64,000 nt of DNA from Nostoc sphaeroides (GCF_003443655.1 NZ_CP031941.1:4648501-4712500); one strand, 5' to 3'. Numbered from the stretch's first letter, positions 52,303-61,840 are shown. Numbers and translations are program-made. Notes: generated by a model not told the origin, from the sequence alone.

Positions 52303-54672
52303 TTATGAGATACTTTTTGGTTGAAAGTTACGCAATCTGAGAGCATTGCTAACAACAGAGAGCGAAGAAAGAGCCATCGCAGCGCCGGCGATAATTGGAT
52401 TGAGTAACCAACCAAAGATGGGGAACAGAATTCCAGCCGCAATGGGAATACCAATAACGTTGTAAATAAAGGCAAAGAAGAGATTTTGCTTGATGTTGTT
52501 GATGGTGGCGCGACTAAGTTGAATAGCTGTAACAATTAAGAGCAAATCGCCAGAAATTAGAGTGATATCGCTAGCTGCGATCGCTACATCTGTTCCCGTT
52601 CCAATTGCTATTCCCACATCAGCTTGTGCCAAGGCTGGGGCATCATTTATACCATCACCTACCATTGCAACAATTGAGTGCTGAGTGAGGAGTGAGGAGT
52701 TAGGAGTTAGGAGTGAGAATTTATGAGAATTCTTTCTCTGCGCCCCTCTACCCCCTATTTCCCCTTGCAGAGATTGGATAATCGCCGCCTTTTGCTCTGG
52801 ACGCACTTCGGCAAAGATTCGCTGGATGCCAACTTGGAGAGCGGTCGCATCAGCAGTTTTACGATTATCTCCGGTAAGCATTACTACTTCTAAACCTAAC
52901 TTCTGTAAGGCTTTCACCACTGCTGCTGAGGAAGGTTTAAGGGCATCGGCAATACCCATTATTCCTTGTAGTTCGCCATCTACAGCAATCAAAATGACTG
53001 TTTTACCAGCCGCTTCCCAGTCATCTTTATACTGCTGGAGACTTATGGTGTTAATTCCAAGTTCTGTTAACCAGCGTTGTGTACCAATTTGCACAAGCTG
53101 ATTTGAAACAACTCCTTGGACACCACTACCTGCGATCGCCACAAAGTTTTTCACCTGTAGAGACGCGAAATTTCGCGTCTCTACGAAATTTCGCGTCTCT
53201 ACAAAATTTTGCTGGGCATATTTCACCACTGCTTCAGCTAAAGGATGCTCAGAATTGCGTTCCACCGTTGCTGCTAATTGTAAAAGCTGGATTTCATTAC
53301 CATTAGCTGTACCATTGACAGTTACAAAATCTGTAACCGTAGGTTTCCCCTGAGTCAAAGTACCAGTTTTATCTAAAACGATGGTTTGAATTTTGTGTGC
53401 TAGTTCTAAGCTGTCCGCGCCTTTAATCAAAATGCCATTTTCTGCACCTTTGCCCGTCCCCACCATTACAGAAGTGGGAGTAGCTAAACCCAAAGCACAA
53501 GGACAAGCGATAATTAGTACACCCACCGTTGTCATTGTTGCTAGGGTAAGGTTGCCAGTGAAATTAAACCAAATGACGAAAGTGGCGATCGCAACGGCAA
53601 TCACAGCTGGTACAAACCATCCTGTAACCTGATCTGCCAAGCGTTGAATTGGTGCTTTAGAACCTTGGGCTTGTTGCACTAATTTGACGATTTGAGCCAA
53701 AAACGTATCATTTCCGACTCGTGTCACCCGAAACTGAAATGCACCCGCACCGTTAATCGTCGCCCCAATCACCTCATCTCCTGGCTGCTTTTTGACTGGC
53801 AAACTTTCACCGGTCACCATCGCTTCATCTACCGTCGAAGCGCCTGTAATCACTTCACCATCTACCGGAATCTTTTCACCAGGACGTACCAAAATTACAT
53901 CGTTGATTCTGACTTCGGCGATGGGAACATCAATTTCTCTACCATCACGAATGACTCTGGCATCTCTAGCTTGCAATCCAATGAGTTTGCGGATAGCTTC
54001 AGAAGTTTCTCCCCTAGCGCGATTTTCCAGCAACCGCCCCAACAAAATTAAGGTAATGACAATAGCAGCAACTTCGTAATAAATATGAGGTATCAATCCC
54101 TGAGCAATAAAAAATTTCGGGAAAATAGTGACAAATAAAGAATATAGATATGCTGCACTTGTACCCAAAGCAATTAGCGTGTCCATCGTCGCCGTATGGC
54201 GCTTGAGGGATTTCCAGCCATTGCGGTAAAAAGATCCACCACACCAGAACACGACGGGTGTTGTCAGTACTAACTGTATCCAAGGATTTTGTAAGAAGCT
54301 TGGAATTAAGGGCAAGTTCAACCCAGTCATCATGGGGAACGACCCCAAAAATAGGAAAATGCTGATTACACCTCCCACCGTTACTTTAAGGGAGAGTTGG
54401 CGTTGTAATGCTTGCCTACTCGCAATCTCTGCATCATCTTCTTCGGTGAGCAATTCTTCCTGGAGTGAGTAAGAAGAGTATCCCGCAGATGCGATCGCAC
54501 TTTGGATTTTCTCTAAATTCGCTAGAGAGCGATCGTACTTGATGGTAGCTTGTTCTACTCCAAAGTTAACGTTGCAGTCCCTTACCCCAGCAACAGAGCG
54601 AATTGCCTTTTCGATATTGTTGGCGCAAGCCGCGCAACTCATCCCTCGAAGTTTGAGTGTGAGAGTATCCAT
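52303..54672 (-). CDS. copA: Copper-exporting P1B ATPase
   Basis: 789 residues from the ATG at 54672; the upstream codons in frame are repeat-like. N-terminal heavy-metal domain with RGMSCAACANNIEKAI, then membrane helices, VTGESLPVKK, ACPCALGLATP (CPC), VLDKTGTLTQGK, SEHPLAEA and VGDGINDAPALA. This is the Cu(I) exporter type. Two stretches are not ATPase sequence: NFVETRNFVETRNFASLQ (residues about 495-515, from the GAGACGCGAAATTTCGCGTC repeat) and a Ser/Leu-rich piece with SLLTPNSSLLTQHS just before GDGIND (from CTCACTC-type heptads). Both keep the frame. Confidence 0.94.
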   Translation of the reverse strand: MDTLTLKLRGMSCAACANNIEKAIRSVAGVRDCNVNFGVEQATIKYDRSLANLEKIQSAIASAGYSSYSLQEELLTEEDDAEIASRQALQRQLSLKVTVGGVISIFLFLGSFPMMTGLNLPLIPSFLQNPWIQLVLTTPVVFWCGGSFYRNGWKSLKRHTATMDTLIALGTSAAYLYSLFVTIFPKFFIAQGLIPHIYYEVAAIVITLILLGRLLENRARGETSEAIRKLIGLQARDARVIRDGREIDVPIAEVRINDVILVRPGEKIPVDGEVITGASTVDEAMVTGESLPVKKQPGDEVIGATINGAGAFQFRVTRVGNDTFLAQIVKLVQQAQGSKAPIQRLADQVTGWFVPAVIAVAIATFVIWFNFTGNLTLATMTTVGVLIIACPCALGLATPTSVMVGTGKGAENGILIKGADSLELAHKIQTIVLDKTGTLTQGKPTVTDFVTVNGTANGNEIQLLQLAATVERNSEHPLAEAVVKYAQQNFVETRNFVETRNFASLQVKNFVAIAGSGVQGVVSNQLVQIGTQRWLTELGINTISLQQYKDDWEAAGKTVILIAVDGELQGIMGIADALKPSSAAVVKALQKLGLEVVMLTGDNRKTADATALQVGIQRIFAEVRPEQKAAIIQSLQGEIGGRGAQRKNSHKFSLLTPNSSLLTQHSIVAMVGDGINDAPALAQADVGIAIGTGTDVAIAASDITLISGDLLLIVTAIQLSRATINNIKQNLFFAFIYNVIGIPIAAGILFPIFGWLLNPIIAGAAMALSSLSVVSNALRLRNFQPKSIS

Positions 54673-54821
54673 AACTAGATGAACCGAACCCCTGTGATTG
54701 ATGTGGAGGATCTTAAAGTAATTCGTAATTAAATTATTTGGGGATTTAGACCCCAACAGGTAAATACCGCCAAGAAAGACAAATACCCGCGAGTGCTTCG
54801 CCAACAATTACGAATTACAAA

Positions 54822-55019
54822 TTAGTTGGCAACTGGATAGCCAGCAGCAGCCAATGCTTCCTTAATTACTGTTTCTGATGCTTGAGTTTCTACACTGACA
54901 AGCTTGGTTGTTGGATCAGCCTGAACGCTAGCATTGGCATCGACTGCTTGAAGTGCTTTAGTGATGGTACTTGCACAAACAGAACAAGCCATGTTGGGAA
55001 CTGTGAGTTGGAGAGTCAT
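54822..55019 (-). CDS. copZ: Copper chaperone (CopZ/Atx1-like)
   Basis: 65 residues from the ATG at 55019 (a longer frame has no support). Single heavy-metal domain with NMACSVCASTITKALQAVD, MxCxxC metal site, and a beta-alpha-beta-beta-alpha-beta pattern ending EALAAAGYPVAN. It delivers Cu(I) to CopA or to thylakoid targets. Same direction as copA with about 150 bp between them; the MerR-type promoter lies about 105 bp upstream. Confidence 0.92.
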   Translation of the reverse strand: MTLQLTVPNMACSVCASTITKALQAVDANASVQADPTTKLVSVETQASETVIKEALAAAGYPVAN

Positions 55020-55122
55020 AGATTTACGGGATAAAAATGAACAACCTAGCCAAACCAAGTTGGATGACTGAGGGATAACCGTCAACAGTCAGAAATAACT
55101 GGTTGAGAGTCCCCTTGAATTC

Positions 55123-55155
55123 ATCCTAGACTCTCCAGCCGGCTGGAGAGTCTAG
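55123..55155 (-). promoter_or_regulatory. MerR/CueR-type operator-promoter of copZ-copA
   Basis: A 30-bp perfect palindrome (55126-55155) with core ACTCTCCAGCCGGCTGGAGA. On the minus strand it sits between a -35-like TAGACT (55154-55149) and a -10 TAGGAT (55128-55123) with a 20-bp spacer, the long spacer that MerR-type activators need. It points toward copZ. Confidence 0.75.
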
Positions 55156-55159
55156 AGAA

Positions 55160-55564
55160 TTTTAAAAGTTTTTCGCTAAACTTCAAATTTCTTTACGACG
55201 TAGTATAAAAATGGGTTTAAAACCGATTCATCTGTGATTGATGTGCAGCTTGAGGCAGAAATGGTGGACGTTGTGGCGCGATTGAGTCCGGTGTTGACGT
55301 TTAAAGCCTAGCTGCTAAGTAAAAAGCCCCTGGTATTGACCAGGGGTATCCATCTTTATTCCCTGATATTAGAATCGCATCTGTGGAGCCTTTGTAAATC
55401 CGTATTAATGCAATTACCACATAAAATTGATGATTATTTTGCAATCAGTTTCAGTTAGTTAGATAAGAATTTACCTGGTGTCATAATAAAAGGCTTGGTT
55501 AAACCAAGTCTGTATATATACCAAACATTTACTACACCAAGATTAATTTAGACCGACCTTTCCT
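55160..55564. other. Gene-free stretch with two hairpin terminators
   Basis: On the minus strand: CCCCTGGT-CAAT-ACCAGGGG-CTTTTT at about 55326-55348, and CTTGGTT/AACCAAG followed by CCTTTTATT at about 55488-55508. The second lies 57 bases after the small ORF's stop. A 25-codon frame (MVDVVARLSPVLTFKA) near 55260-55310 is probably a remnant. Confidence 0.5.
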
Positions 55565-55735
55565 TTAGTTCATCTTGCTATAGGCTGTATCCAAATATTC
55601 TAAAAGCTGATATGCTACTGGCTGCCCTTGGGTGATGACTTGAAGAGTCAATTTACCTTTATTGCGATGAGAGTATATCTTTGACTTATCTAAGTTTTGA
55701 TCAAAAAAGACCCTGAGTATTATTCCAGGGTACAT
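55565..55735 (-). CDS. Candidate small protein, 56 residues
   Basis: Reads MYPGIILRVFFDQNLDKSK and ends QPVAYQLLEYLDTAYSKMN. An AAAGGTG lies just before the ATG. The middle (GKLTLQVITQGQPVAYQLL) has a protein-like strand-helix pattern, and a good intrinsic terminator follows on the same strand. Its first codons lie on a CCCTGG...CAGGG hairpin with a T-run that could itself act as an attenuator. No family known. Confidence 0.4.
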   Translation of the reverse strand: MYPGIILRVFFDQNLDKSKIYSHRNKGKLTLQVITQGQPVAYQLLEYLDTAYSKMN

Positions 55736-56129
55736 ACACCTTTTTCAGGCATTAACAGGCTGAATAATAACTTTGTAAAATAATTATTTCTACTATCCAT
55801 AGAATGATACGAATATTGATCCAGATATGGTAGTAATAGTTTTTTCTTGCTTGGTGTATTGCGGTAGCCTGCGGCAAGCCGTTCGCGTAGCGTCTCGTAG
55901 AGAAGCGTCTACGTTATTCCGTAACTCATGCGTAAGTCCTAAGAAAGTGAGATTCATAAATTGCAGAGTAAGCATTATACTAAGGATTTATAGGTTTAAT
56001 TCATCTATCTACAGTGTGTTTAAAAAATATAGATGAATCCAGTCGTTTTAAGGTTTAGTTGTAAGTCGCTTTTTCTTTTCAATAAGAACTGCGATCGCCA
56101 AATTTAAAATCTAAAATTCGCTGAAAAAG
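55736..56129. other. Intergenic region
   Basis: A GCGGTAGCCTGCGGCAAGCC / GTTCGCGTAGCGTCTCGTAG repeat at about 55861-55905 (a common Nostocales dispersed sequence). No gene recognised. Confidence 0.4.
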
Positions 56130-57254
56130 TTAAATATTTTTAGGTAGTTGCACAGTAAACAAACTACCTTTACCTAGTTCAGAGGTAACTTGGATTGTTC
56201 CAGCGTGTCCTTCTATAATCCGGTGTGATAGATGTAGCCCTAAACCACTACCTGAACGTTTATTTTTGCCTTGGCGAAATCGCTCGAAAATTGTTGCTTG
56301 ATCTTCAGGCGCAATCCCATATCCTGTATCTTGGATCTCAATTGTTACCAAATCTGGATTTTCTGGATTAGGTGATTTTTCAAAAATGCGGATTGTGATG
56401 CCTCCTGTATCTGTAAATTTGATGGCATTTGCGATTAGGTTGTTTATCACCCGCCGTAGTTCCAAGCGATCGCCCATAATAATCCCAGCGTTTTTACTTA
56501 GTAGATTTAATTCAGTGGTATCTATTTTTAGAGTCAACCCTTTTTCACCAGTTAGAGGACTTAGTTCGCTCACTACTTCTTGAGATATCTCACGTAAATC
56601 GCATTCCTCCCAATTCAACGTTTTTTTACCTGCCTCGAAACGATAAACTTCGAGGAGGGTATTTACCATATCCATCAAATTTTGGTTACTGCGAATCATA
56701 ACTGCGATCGCCTGTTTCATTTCCGGCGAAATTTTGCAGAATGTTTCCATCTCAAACAAATTCAACATGCGATCGGCGGCTACTAGGGGAGTCCGCAAAT
56801 CATGAGTCAGACGGGAAACAAAGTCCTCCCTTTGGCGGGCCATTTTTTGCTGTTCGTCTAGACTGTGCTTGAGACGTAATAGCGATCGCACCCTTGCCAA
56901 TAGTTCATCAGTATCAAATGGTTTACGAATAAAATCGTCAGCACCAGCATCTAAACCTTCGACAACACTCGATTCGTGAAAGGCTGTAATCAGCAGAATT
57001 GGAATATAACTAATTGCTGGGTTATTCCGAATCCGACGGGTGACTTCATAACCATCTATCCCTGGCATCATCACATCTAACAGAATCAGATCGGGTGGAG
57101 ATTGTTCAACTTTTCGCAAAGCCTTTATTCCATCTGAAACCAGATCAATTTCATACCCCTCACTTTCTAGAATTGCTTGAACCAAAAAGAGATTATCTGG
57201 AGTATCATCAACTGCGAGGATGCGATAAATTTTATTATTTTCAACTACAGACAT
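56130..57254 (-). CDS. Hybrid receiver-histidine kinase
   Basis: 374 residues. Receiver domain first (RILAVDDTPDNL, phospho-acceptor in LILLDVMMPGIDG, Lys in DFIRKPF), then HisKA with LTHDLRTPLVAADR and HATPase_c with NLIANAIKFTDTGG, DTGYGIAPED and GSGLGLHLSHRI. No membrane helix, so cytoplasmic. Thirty-six bases downstream of another receiver-kinase gene in the same direction; the two probably act together. Signal unknown. Confidence 0.9.
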   Translation of the reverse strand: MSVVENNKIYRILAVDDTPDNLFLVQAILESEGYEIDLVSDGIKALRKVEQSPPDLILLDVMMPGIDGYEVTRRIRNNPAISYIPILLITAFHESSVVEGLDAGADDFIRKPFDTDELLARVRSLLRLKHSLDEQQKMARQREDFVSRLTHDLRTPLVAADRMLNLFEMETFCKISPEMKQAIAVMIRSNQNLMDMVNTLLEVYRFEAGKKTLNWEECDLREISQEVVSELSPLTGEKGLTLKIDTTELNLLSKNAGIIMGDRLELRRVINNLIANAIKFTDTGGITIRIFEKSPNPENPDLVTIEIQDTGYGIAPEDQATIFERFRQGKNKRSGSGLGLHLSHRIIEGHAGTIQVTSELGKGSLFTVQLPKNI

Positions 57255-57290
57255 AATTTATCAACTTTTATCAGTTTTTTTGAAAGTAAT

Positions 57291-58625
57291 TTATAGTTTA
57301 AATTTAGGATATCCTATTGGTGATTGCCTAGCTTGAGTAGATGAATGATGCGGATTTTTAGCAGATGAAAAAACCTGGTTGCTATCTAACTGTAAAGGTG
57401 GAGGTTCACCTCCTACAGACGATAATGAAATTTGACGCGGTAATTCAATTTTAAATGTTGAACCCACCCCTAATTTGCTCTCAAGAAAGATTTTGCCACC
57501 CATCATTCGCACCAGTGAATCTACAATTGCCAAACCCAAACCTGTACCTGGATATTTCCGAGTCAGAGTTTGATCGACTTGTCGAAATGCTTCAAAAATA
57601 CGTTGAAAATCTCTGGGTGCTATGCCAATACCTGTATCCCGAACAATAATTGTTAATCGATTTGCAGGTAGTTCTTTAACTTCAACGCAAACTTCACCTG
57701 ACTCTGTGAACTTAATGGCGTTGGAGAGCAGATTAATTACAATCTGTTTGAGCCGAACTGGATCATTAAATACCAAAGTATTTTGCAAATCCGTTTGCAC
57801 TAACAATGATAGATTTTTAGCGTCAGCTAGGGAACGCATTTCACCTACAGCCAGATTTATTACCTTTAAGACATCAAATCTTTCTGCTTTTAAGTCTAAT
57901 CTTCCTGCCTCCAGCTTGGAAAAGTCGAGAACTTCATTGACTAGCATCAGCAAATGCTTGCCATTATTCAAGATGCGCTCAACCATATCTGCTTGCTGGT
58001 GCGTTAGTTGACCAAACTTAGGACGCAGGAGTATTTGAGAAAAACCAATAATCGCATTCATCGGCGTTCTGAGTTCGTGAGACATAGTTGCTAAAAAATG
58101 TGATTTTAGCACTGATGCCTCTGATAGCTTGAAGTTTTGCATTTGAAGCTGTTGCTGTTGTCTCTCTAATTCTTGATTTTTACGAAGAAGTTCTTCATGA
58201 CTTTCTCTAAGCTGGTCTTTTGCCAAAGCTACCTGTATTTCAGCCCGATAAACCCGAATCGCACTCCGCAAAACTTGTGCCAAATTTTCTGGAGATATCC
58301 TAGATTTAGAGAGATAGTCTGTAGCACCAGCTTTTAATAATTGGACAGCAGTTTGTTCATCTTCTTGATCAATTAGGACTACTAAAGGAACTTTAATTTC
58401 CGAAGAACGTAGCTGTTGAATTAAGGTTAGTCCATCCTGAGCTATTAAGCGATAGTTGAGGAAAACACAATCATAGCCAGTAGTGTTTAAAATAGAAAAT
58501 GCATCATTGCTATTGGCTACTTCAGATAGTTCTATTTGAATACCTGCTTTAGTCAGGGCACAACGGACTGCCATCCGGTCTACTTCATCATCATCTACAA
58601 CCAAAATTTTCAGCGTATCTTCCAT
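57291..58625 (-). CDS. Receiver-histidine kinase with Asn at the phospho-acceptor site
   Basis: 444 residues. The receiver keeps the acidic pocket (VVDDDEVDR) and the C-terminal Lys (DYLSKSRIS), but the phospho-acceptor position reads VFLNYRL: Asn57 (codon AAC) where Asp is expected. A coiled coil follows (RESHEELLRKNQELERQQQQ), then HisKA with MSHELRTPMNAIIGFSQ and HATPase_c with NLLSNAIKFTESGE and GTGLGLAIVDSL. The kinase half looks active; the receiver cannot be phosphorylated in the usual way. First gene of a two-kinase unit. Confidence 0.9.
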   Translation of the reverse strand: MEDTLKILVVDDDEVDRMAVRCALTKAGIQIELSEVANSNDAFSILNTTGYDCVFLNYRLIAQDGLTLIQQLRSSEIKVPLVVLIDQEDEQTAVQLLKAGATDYLSKSRISPENLAQVLRSAIRVYRAEIQVALAKDQLRESHEELLRKNQELERQQQQLQMQNFKLSEASVLKSHFLATMSHELRTPMNAIIGFSQILLRPKFGQLTHQQADMVERILNNGKHLLMLVNEVLDFSKLEAGRLDLKAERFDVLKVINLAVGEMRSLADAKNLSLLVQTDLQNTLVFNDPVRLKQIVINLLSNAIKFTESGEVCVEVKELPANRLTIIVRDTGIGIAPRDFQRIFEAFRQVDQTLTRKYPGTGLGLAIVDSLVRMMGGKIFLESKLGVGSTFKIELPRQISLSSVGGEPPPLQLDSNQVFSSAKNPHHSSTQARQSPIGYPKFKL

Positions 58626-58973
58626 CGGTTTTTATTTTTGCCGCTAAACATAGGTTGATGTATAACATTCCTTTTTTGAGATTATCTAACTAAAAAATAT
58701 AATATTTTCTCACATATAAAATCGGTAACTTTATTTACTAAGACATTTGGCACAATATCCAATACTTGTTGAGTTAATAATATTAGCTTTATTGAATGCT
58801 TGCTCGACATTCATCACAGCAAACATAGCTGATATAAAGTTAAATAAAATACTTATACTTTACAGCTTAAAACAATTGTAATTGAGTCAGCAAGCGACCG
58901 TCGTCAGCCATTGGTGAGAGTTGCATACCATTGTTGTGTACCATAAGCTGAGTAGTTGTACTCATCAGATTGC
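58626..58973. other. Intergenic region
   Basis: AT-rich; no gene or named repeat seen. It lies between the kinase operon start and a kinase pseudogene. Confidence 0.35.
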
Positions 58974-59327
58974 TTAGACTAGGTAAATAATAAAGTAACT
59001 CCTTATACCAATTTGTGAATCTGAAGTAATCCTACCTCCTGAGATTTCGACAATTTTCTTAACGATCGCCAGACCTGTGTTAGGATTTTCCTGGCGATCG
59101 CGGTCTTCCCCATCCCGTGAAAAGTCAGTCCAACAAGCTGACCACAAAGGACAACGAACGACCTTGCTAGTAATTCCACCAAATTTTAACGCCGTCTGAT
59201 TCCCTTTCATGAGGATGCCCATCAACTGCATCAATCCGATGAATCCAAAGATTTGGCTAAAAATCACTCGAAACCATCGCTCACTTTTTCGTAAGGTAAT
59301 TTTTACCTTTTGTAATTTGTCGTCCAT
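58974..59327 (-). pseudogene. Decayed PAS-histidine kinase
   Basis: 117 residues joining a partial PAS domain (SERWFRVIFSQIFGFIGLMQ ... GNQTALKFGGITSKVV) directly to the last part of a HATPase domain (NPNTGLAIVKKIVEISGGRI, followed by a TSDSQIG segment). HisKA, the N- and F-boxes and most of the PAS are deleted. What remains cannot be a kinase. Confidence 0.75.
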
Positions 59328-59635
59328 TTTTGTAAGTTTTATGCAAGATAATAGTAATTAACTAATGGAACATGGCTACTGAAAGCTAAATTTTTAGCAA
59401 AGGAGGAGCAATTTTGCATTAGTCTCAATCTTTCATCCTTATTGTGTAAGGATCTATATATCTCCAGCTAGATTTATTCTCTATCTAAATGCTAAAAAAT
59501 AGGAAATTTATTATTTCTATCGGTGGATGCAGAGTGGTTGAAAGATCATCTATCTTTGGTATGGGAAAATAAAAGATAGCGCTTAGAAAAAGTAATACTT
59601 TGAAAGATGCAAACAGCATAAGAGCGAGTGTAGCG
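59328..59635. other. Divergent leader of the response regulator
   Basis: 308 bp, AT-rich, no repeat or clear operator. GGAGGAGC near 59402 is not followed by a convincing frame. Confidence 0.35.
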
Positions 59636-60361
59636 ATGAATGAAATTAGCATTATTTTAATTGAAGATCATGACTTAACGCGAATGGGGCTACGAGCAGC
59701 ATTACAGGCTCACAGCGCATTAAAAGTAATTGGCGAAGCAGCAAATGCTACCCAAGGACTAAAACTTTTGGAAACGGCAAAGCCAGATGTAGCTGTTGTA
59801 GATATCGGTTTGCCTGACATGGATGGCATTGAACTCACCCGTAAATTCAAACGCCATCAAGCTGAAACTGGGCAGACGGGAACGAAGATTCTCATCCTGA
59901 CAATGGATCACACAGAGGATGCTGTACTTGCAGCCTTTGCGGCGGGTGCTGATTCTTATTACATGAAAGAAACAAGCATCAGTAAATTAACTGAGGCGAT
60001 CCAAGCGACTCACGGCGGTAACTCTTGGATTGATCCGGCAATTGCCAACGTGGTATTGCGGAAAATGCGGCAAGGTATTCCTGGAGAGAGCCAAGGTTCT
60101 GATAAAACGCCGAAAACTGTCAAAATTGAGGCGTTAGCGTCAGAATACGAGCAAGTTTTGGAAACTTACCCCTTGACTCAACGGGAATTGGAAATCCTGG
60201 AGTTGATTGTAGCTGGGTGCAGCAATGGGCAAATTGCTGAAAAACTCTACATTACAGTTGGTACTGTGAAGACCCACGTTCGTAATATTCTAAATAAACT
60301 ATGTGCTGATGACCGTACCCAAGCTGCTGTAAGGGCTTTACGTTCTGGGTTGGTAGCGTGA
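59636..60361 (+). CDS. NarL/FixJ-family response regulator
   Basis: 241 residues from the ATG at 59636 (a TTG 12 codons upstream is possible). Receiver with IEDHDLTRMGLR, phospho-acceptor in VAVVDIGLPDMDG and MKETS; C-terminal LuxR-type helix-turn-helix: YPLTQRELEILELIVAGCSN, then TVKTHVRNILNKL. Transcription factor, activated by phosphorylation. The nearest kinases are the pair at 56130-58625. A 45-residue linker joins the domains. Confidence 0.92.
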   Translation: MNEISIILIEDHDLTRMGLRAALQAHSALKVIGEAANATQGLKLLETAKPDVAVVDIGLPDMDGIELTRKFKRHQAETGQTGTKILILTMDHTEDAVLAAFAAGADSYYMKETSISKLTEAIQATHGGNSWIDPAIANVVLRKMRQGIPGESQGSDKTPKTVKIEALASEYEQVLETYPLTQRELEILELIVAGCSNGQIAEKLYITVGTVKTHVRNILNKLCADDRTQAAVRALRSGLVA

Positions 60362-60478
60362 GGAATTGGGGATGAGGGAGACTAAAATCAGTGAACAGTT
60401 ATCAGTGAACAGTTATCACAGACGATTTTCAAAACTTTTAACTGATAACTGACAACTGACAACTGCCCAATGCCCTAA
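60362..60478. repeat. AGTTATCAGTGAAC repeat and inverse
   Basis: AGTGAACAGTTATCAGTGAA and the inverted AACTGATAACTGACAACTGA form a hairpin between the two convergent genes, likely the shared terminator. Confidence 0.55.
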
Positions 60479-61840
60479 TCAAAATCGTTCCTGTAAACAT
60501 TCCGCAATGCGTAGTGCTGCTCCGGGTTTACCCATGCGTCGCGCCCCATTTTCGGCAATAATTTGCAAAATATCAGGATCTTTGAATAGGGACTGGACAA
60601 CGTTGGCAACTTCTGCTGGATGCTCGACTAAAAACAAAGATGAGCCTAGAAGACGACTTTGAGCTTCAGCAAAGGCAGGGTTATATTGAGGCCCATTACC
60701 GGGAATAGCGATCGCAGGTTTCCCTAAACCGATAAACTGTTCTGTGGCTGTACCTGCCATTGCGATCGCTAAATCTCCCAAATGCAAGCAATCATTATAA
60801 GCTTTTTGTGTCAGCAGTAGATATGCATTTCTTTGTTTAAATGTCAAGATATTTGGATCAGGAATTTTTATAGGACATGTTGATTCAGTGCGCCAGCCTT
60901 GAGATTGCACACTTTGGGATAAAATATTAGAGTCTAAACCAGGAGCGATCGCACCTAAAAACACCACTGTTTTAGAAGTATAGAAAATCGAATCTCGCTC
61001 TTGAAAACTTGCTATCAACGCAGATACAGCAATCATAATTGTTTCCCAGTTGGCGTATGCCTCTGGCGGACGGGAGCCAGGAAGAAGAGTCACCATTAAA
61101 GGCCGAACTATTTCTTGTTGTTGGCTATCCTGACCATAAAATTGTTGGCGTGAAAAGGTCGGTTGCAGACCATCCATCATGGGATTACCCAAATTAAAAG
61201 CTGGAATTGGCCATTGTTTTAATGTTTCTGTCGTCAGTGCATCTCTAGGGAACACCGCTTTACAACGGCGACGACTCATCAACCAGCGTTCCCAAGGATG
61301 GTAAACTGAACCGGAAAAATTTTCCCAACGCGCATCTTTAGATTTCCGTGGTAATAATCCAGCTTCATCGCGCACATAATATTCAGATTTCGCCGTACCT
61401 ACAAAAGCATAATTAGCGCCACTGAAAGTTGCAAACAATAGTGGGACAATATCTCCCACCGCTAAAATCGCTCTTTTATTACCTAATTTTTTTTGAGAAC
61501 TCACCCAACGGCGCACAGCTTTAATCTGGCTGAGGGTAAGTTGCAATAAACCACCGCGGACATCCCGCGCTAATTGGCGGCCATCCATATAAATAAACCC
61601 GCCAGAAGGCATAGTGCGGACTGAACCGATGAGGGGGATATCCAACTGTTGGTAAGCACGTCCTTCACCTACCAGAGGTAAAGCAAAGATTTCTGGTGGG
61701 TTTGATTGTCGTTGGAGTTCTTGCAAAATCCGAACTGCAATGACATCTTCGCCATGACCATTACTTAATACAAGTAAGCGTAACGGAGAAGTTGCAGCTT
61801 GAGAGTTAGAAGCTAGAGATAACCGAGATACATTACTCAT
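60479..61840 (-). CDS. LpxB-related glycosyltransferase (lipid-A-disaccharide synthase-related)
   Basis: 453 residues from the ATG at 61840. RLLVLSNGHGEDVIAVRILQ near the start and, in the C-terminal half, GDLAIAMAGTATEQFIGLGK with PAIAIPGNGPQYN, the donor-sugar site of GT-B/LpxB-type enzymes. It is the cyanobacterial/plastid LpxB-related family, longer than and distinct from true LpxB. Substrate not established; a glycolipid is probable. No other lipid-A gene is adjacent. Confidence 0.85.
   Translation of the reverse strand: MSNVSRLSLASNSQAATSPLRLLVLSNGHGEDVIAVRILQELQRQSNPPEIFALPLVGEGRAYQQLDIPLIGSVRTMPSGGFIYMDGRQLARDVRGGLLQLTLSQIKAVRRWVSSQKKLGNKRAILAVGDIVPLLFATFSGANYAFVGTAKSEYYVRDEAGLLPRKSKDARWENFSGSVYHPWERWLMSRRRCKAVFPRDALTTETLKQWPIPAFNLGNPMMDGLQPTFSRQQFYGQDSQQQEIVRPLMVTLLPGSRPPEAYANWETIMIAVSALIASFQERDSIFYTSKTVVFLGAIAPGLDSNILSQSVQSQGWRTESTCPIKIPDPNILTFKQRNAYLLLTQKAYNDCLHLGDLAIAMAGTATEQFIGLGKPAIAIPGNGPQYNPAFAEAQSRLLGSSLFLVEHPAEVANVVQSLFKDPDILQIIAENGARRMGKPGAALRIAECLQERF

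Noticed and set aside
52056..52535. A 159-codon version of the small membrane protein
   Set aside because: The first 84 codons are the antisense-frame shadow of copA; the real start with a signal peptide is at 52283.
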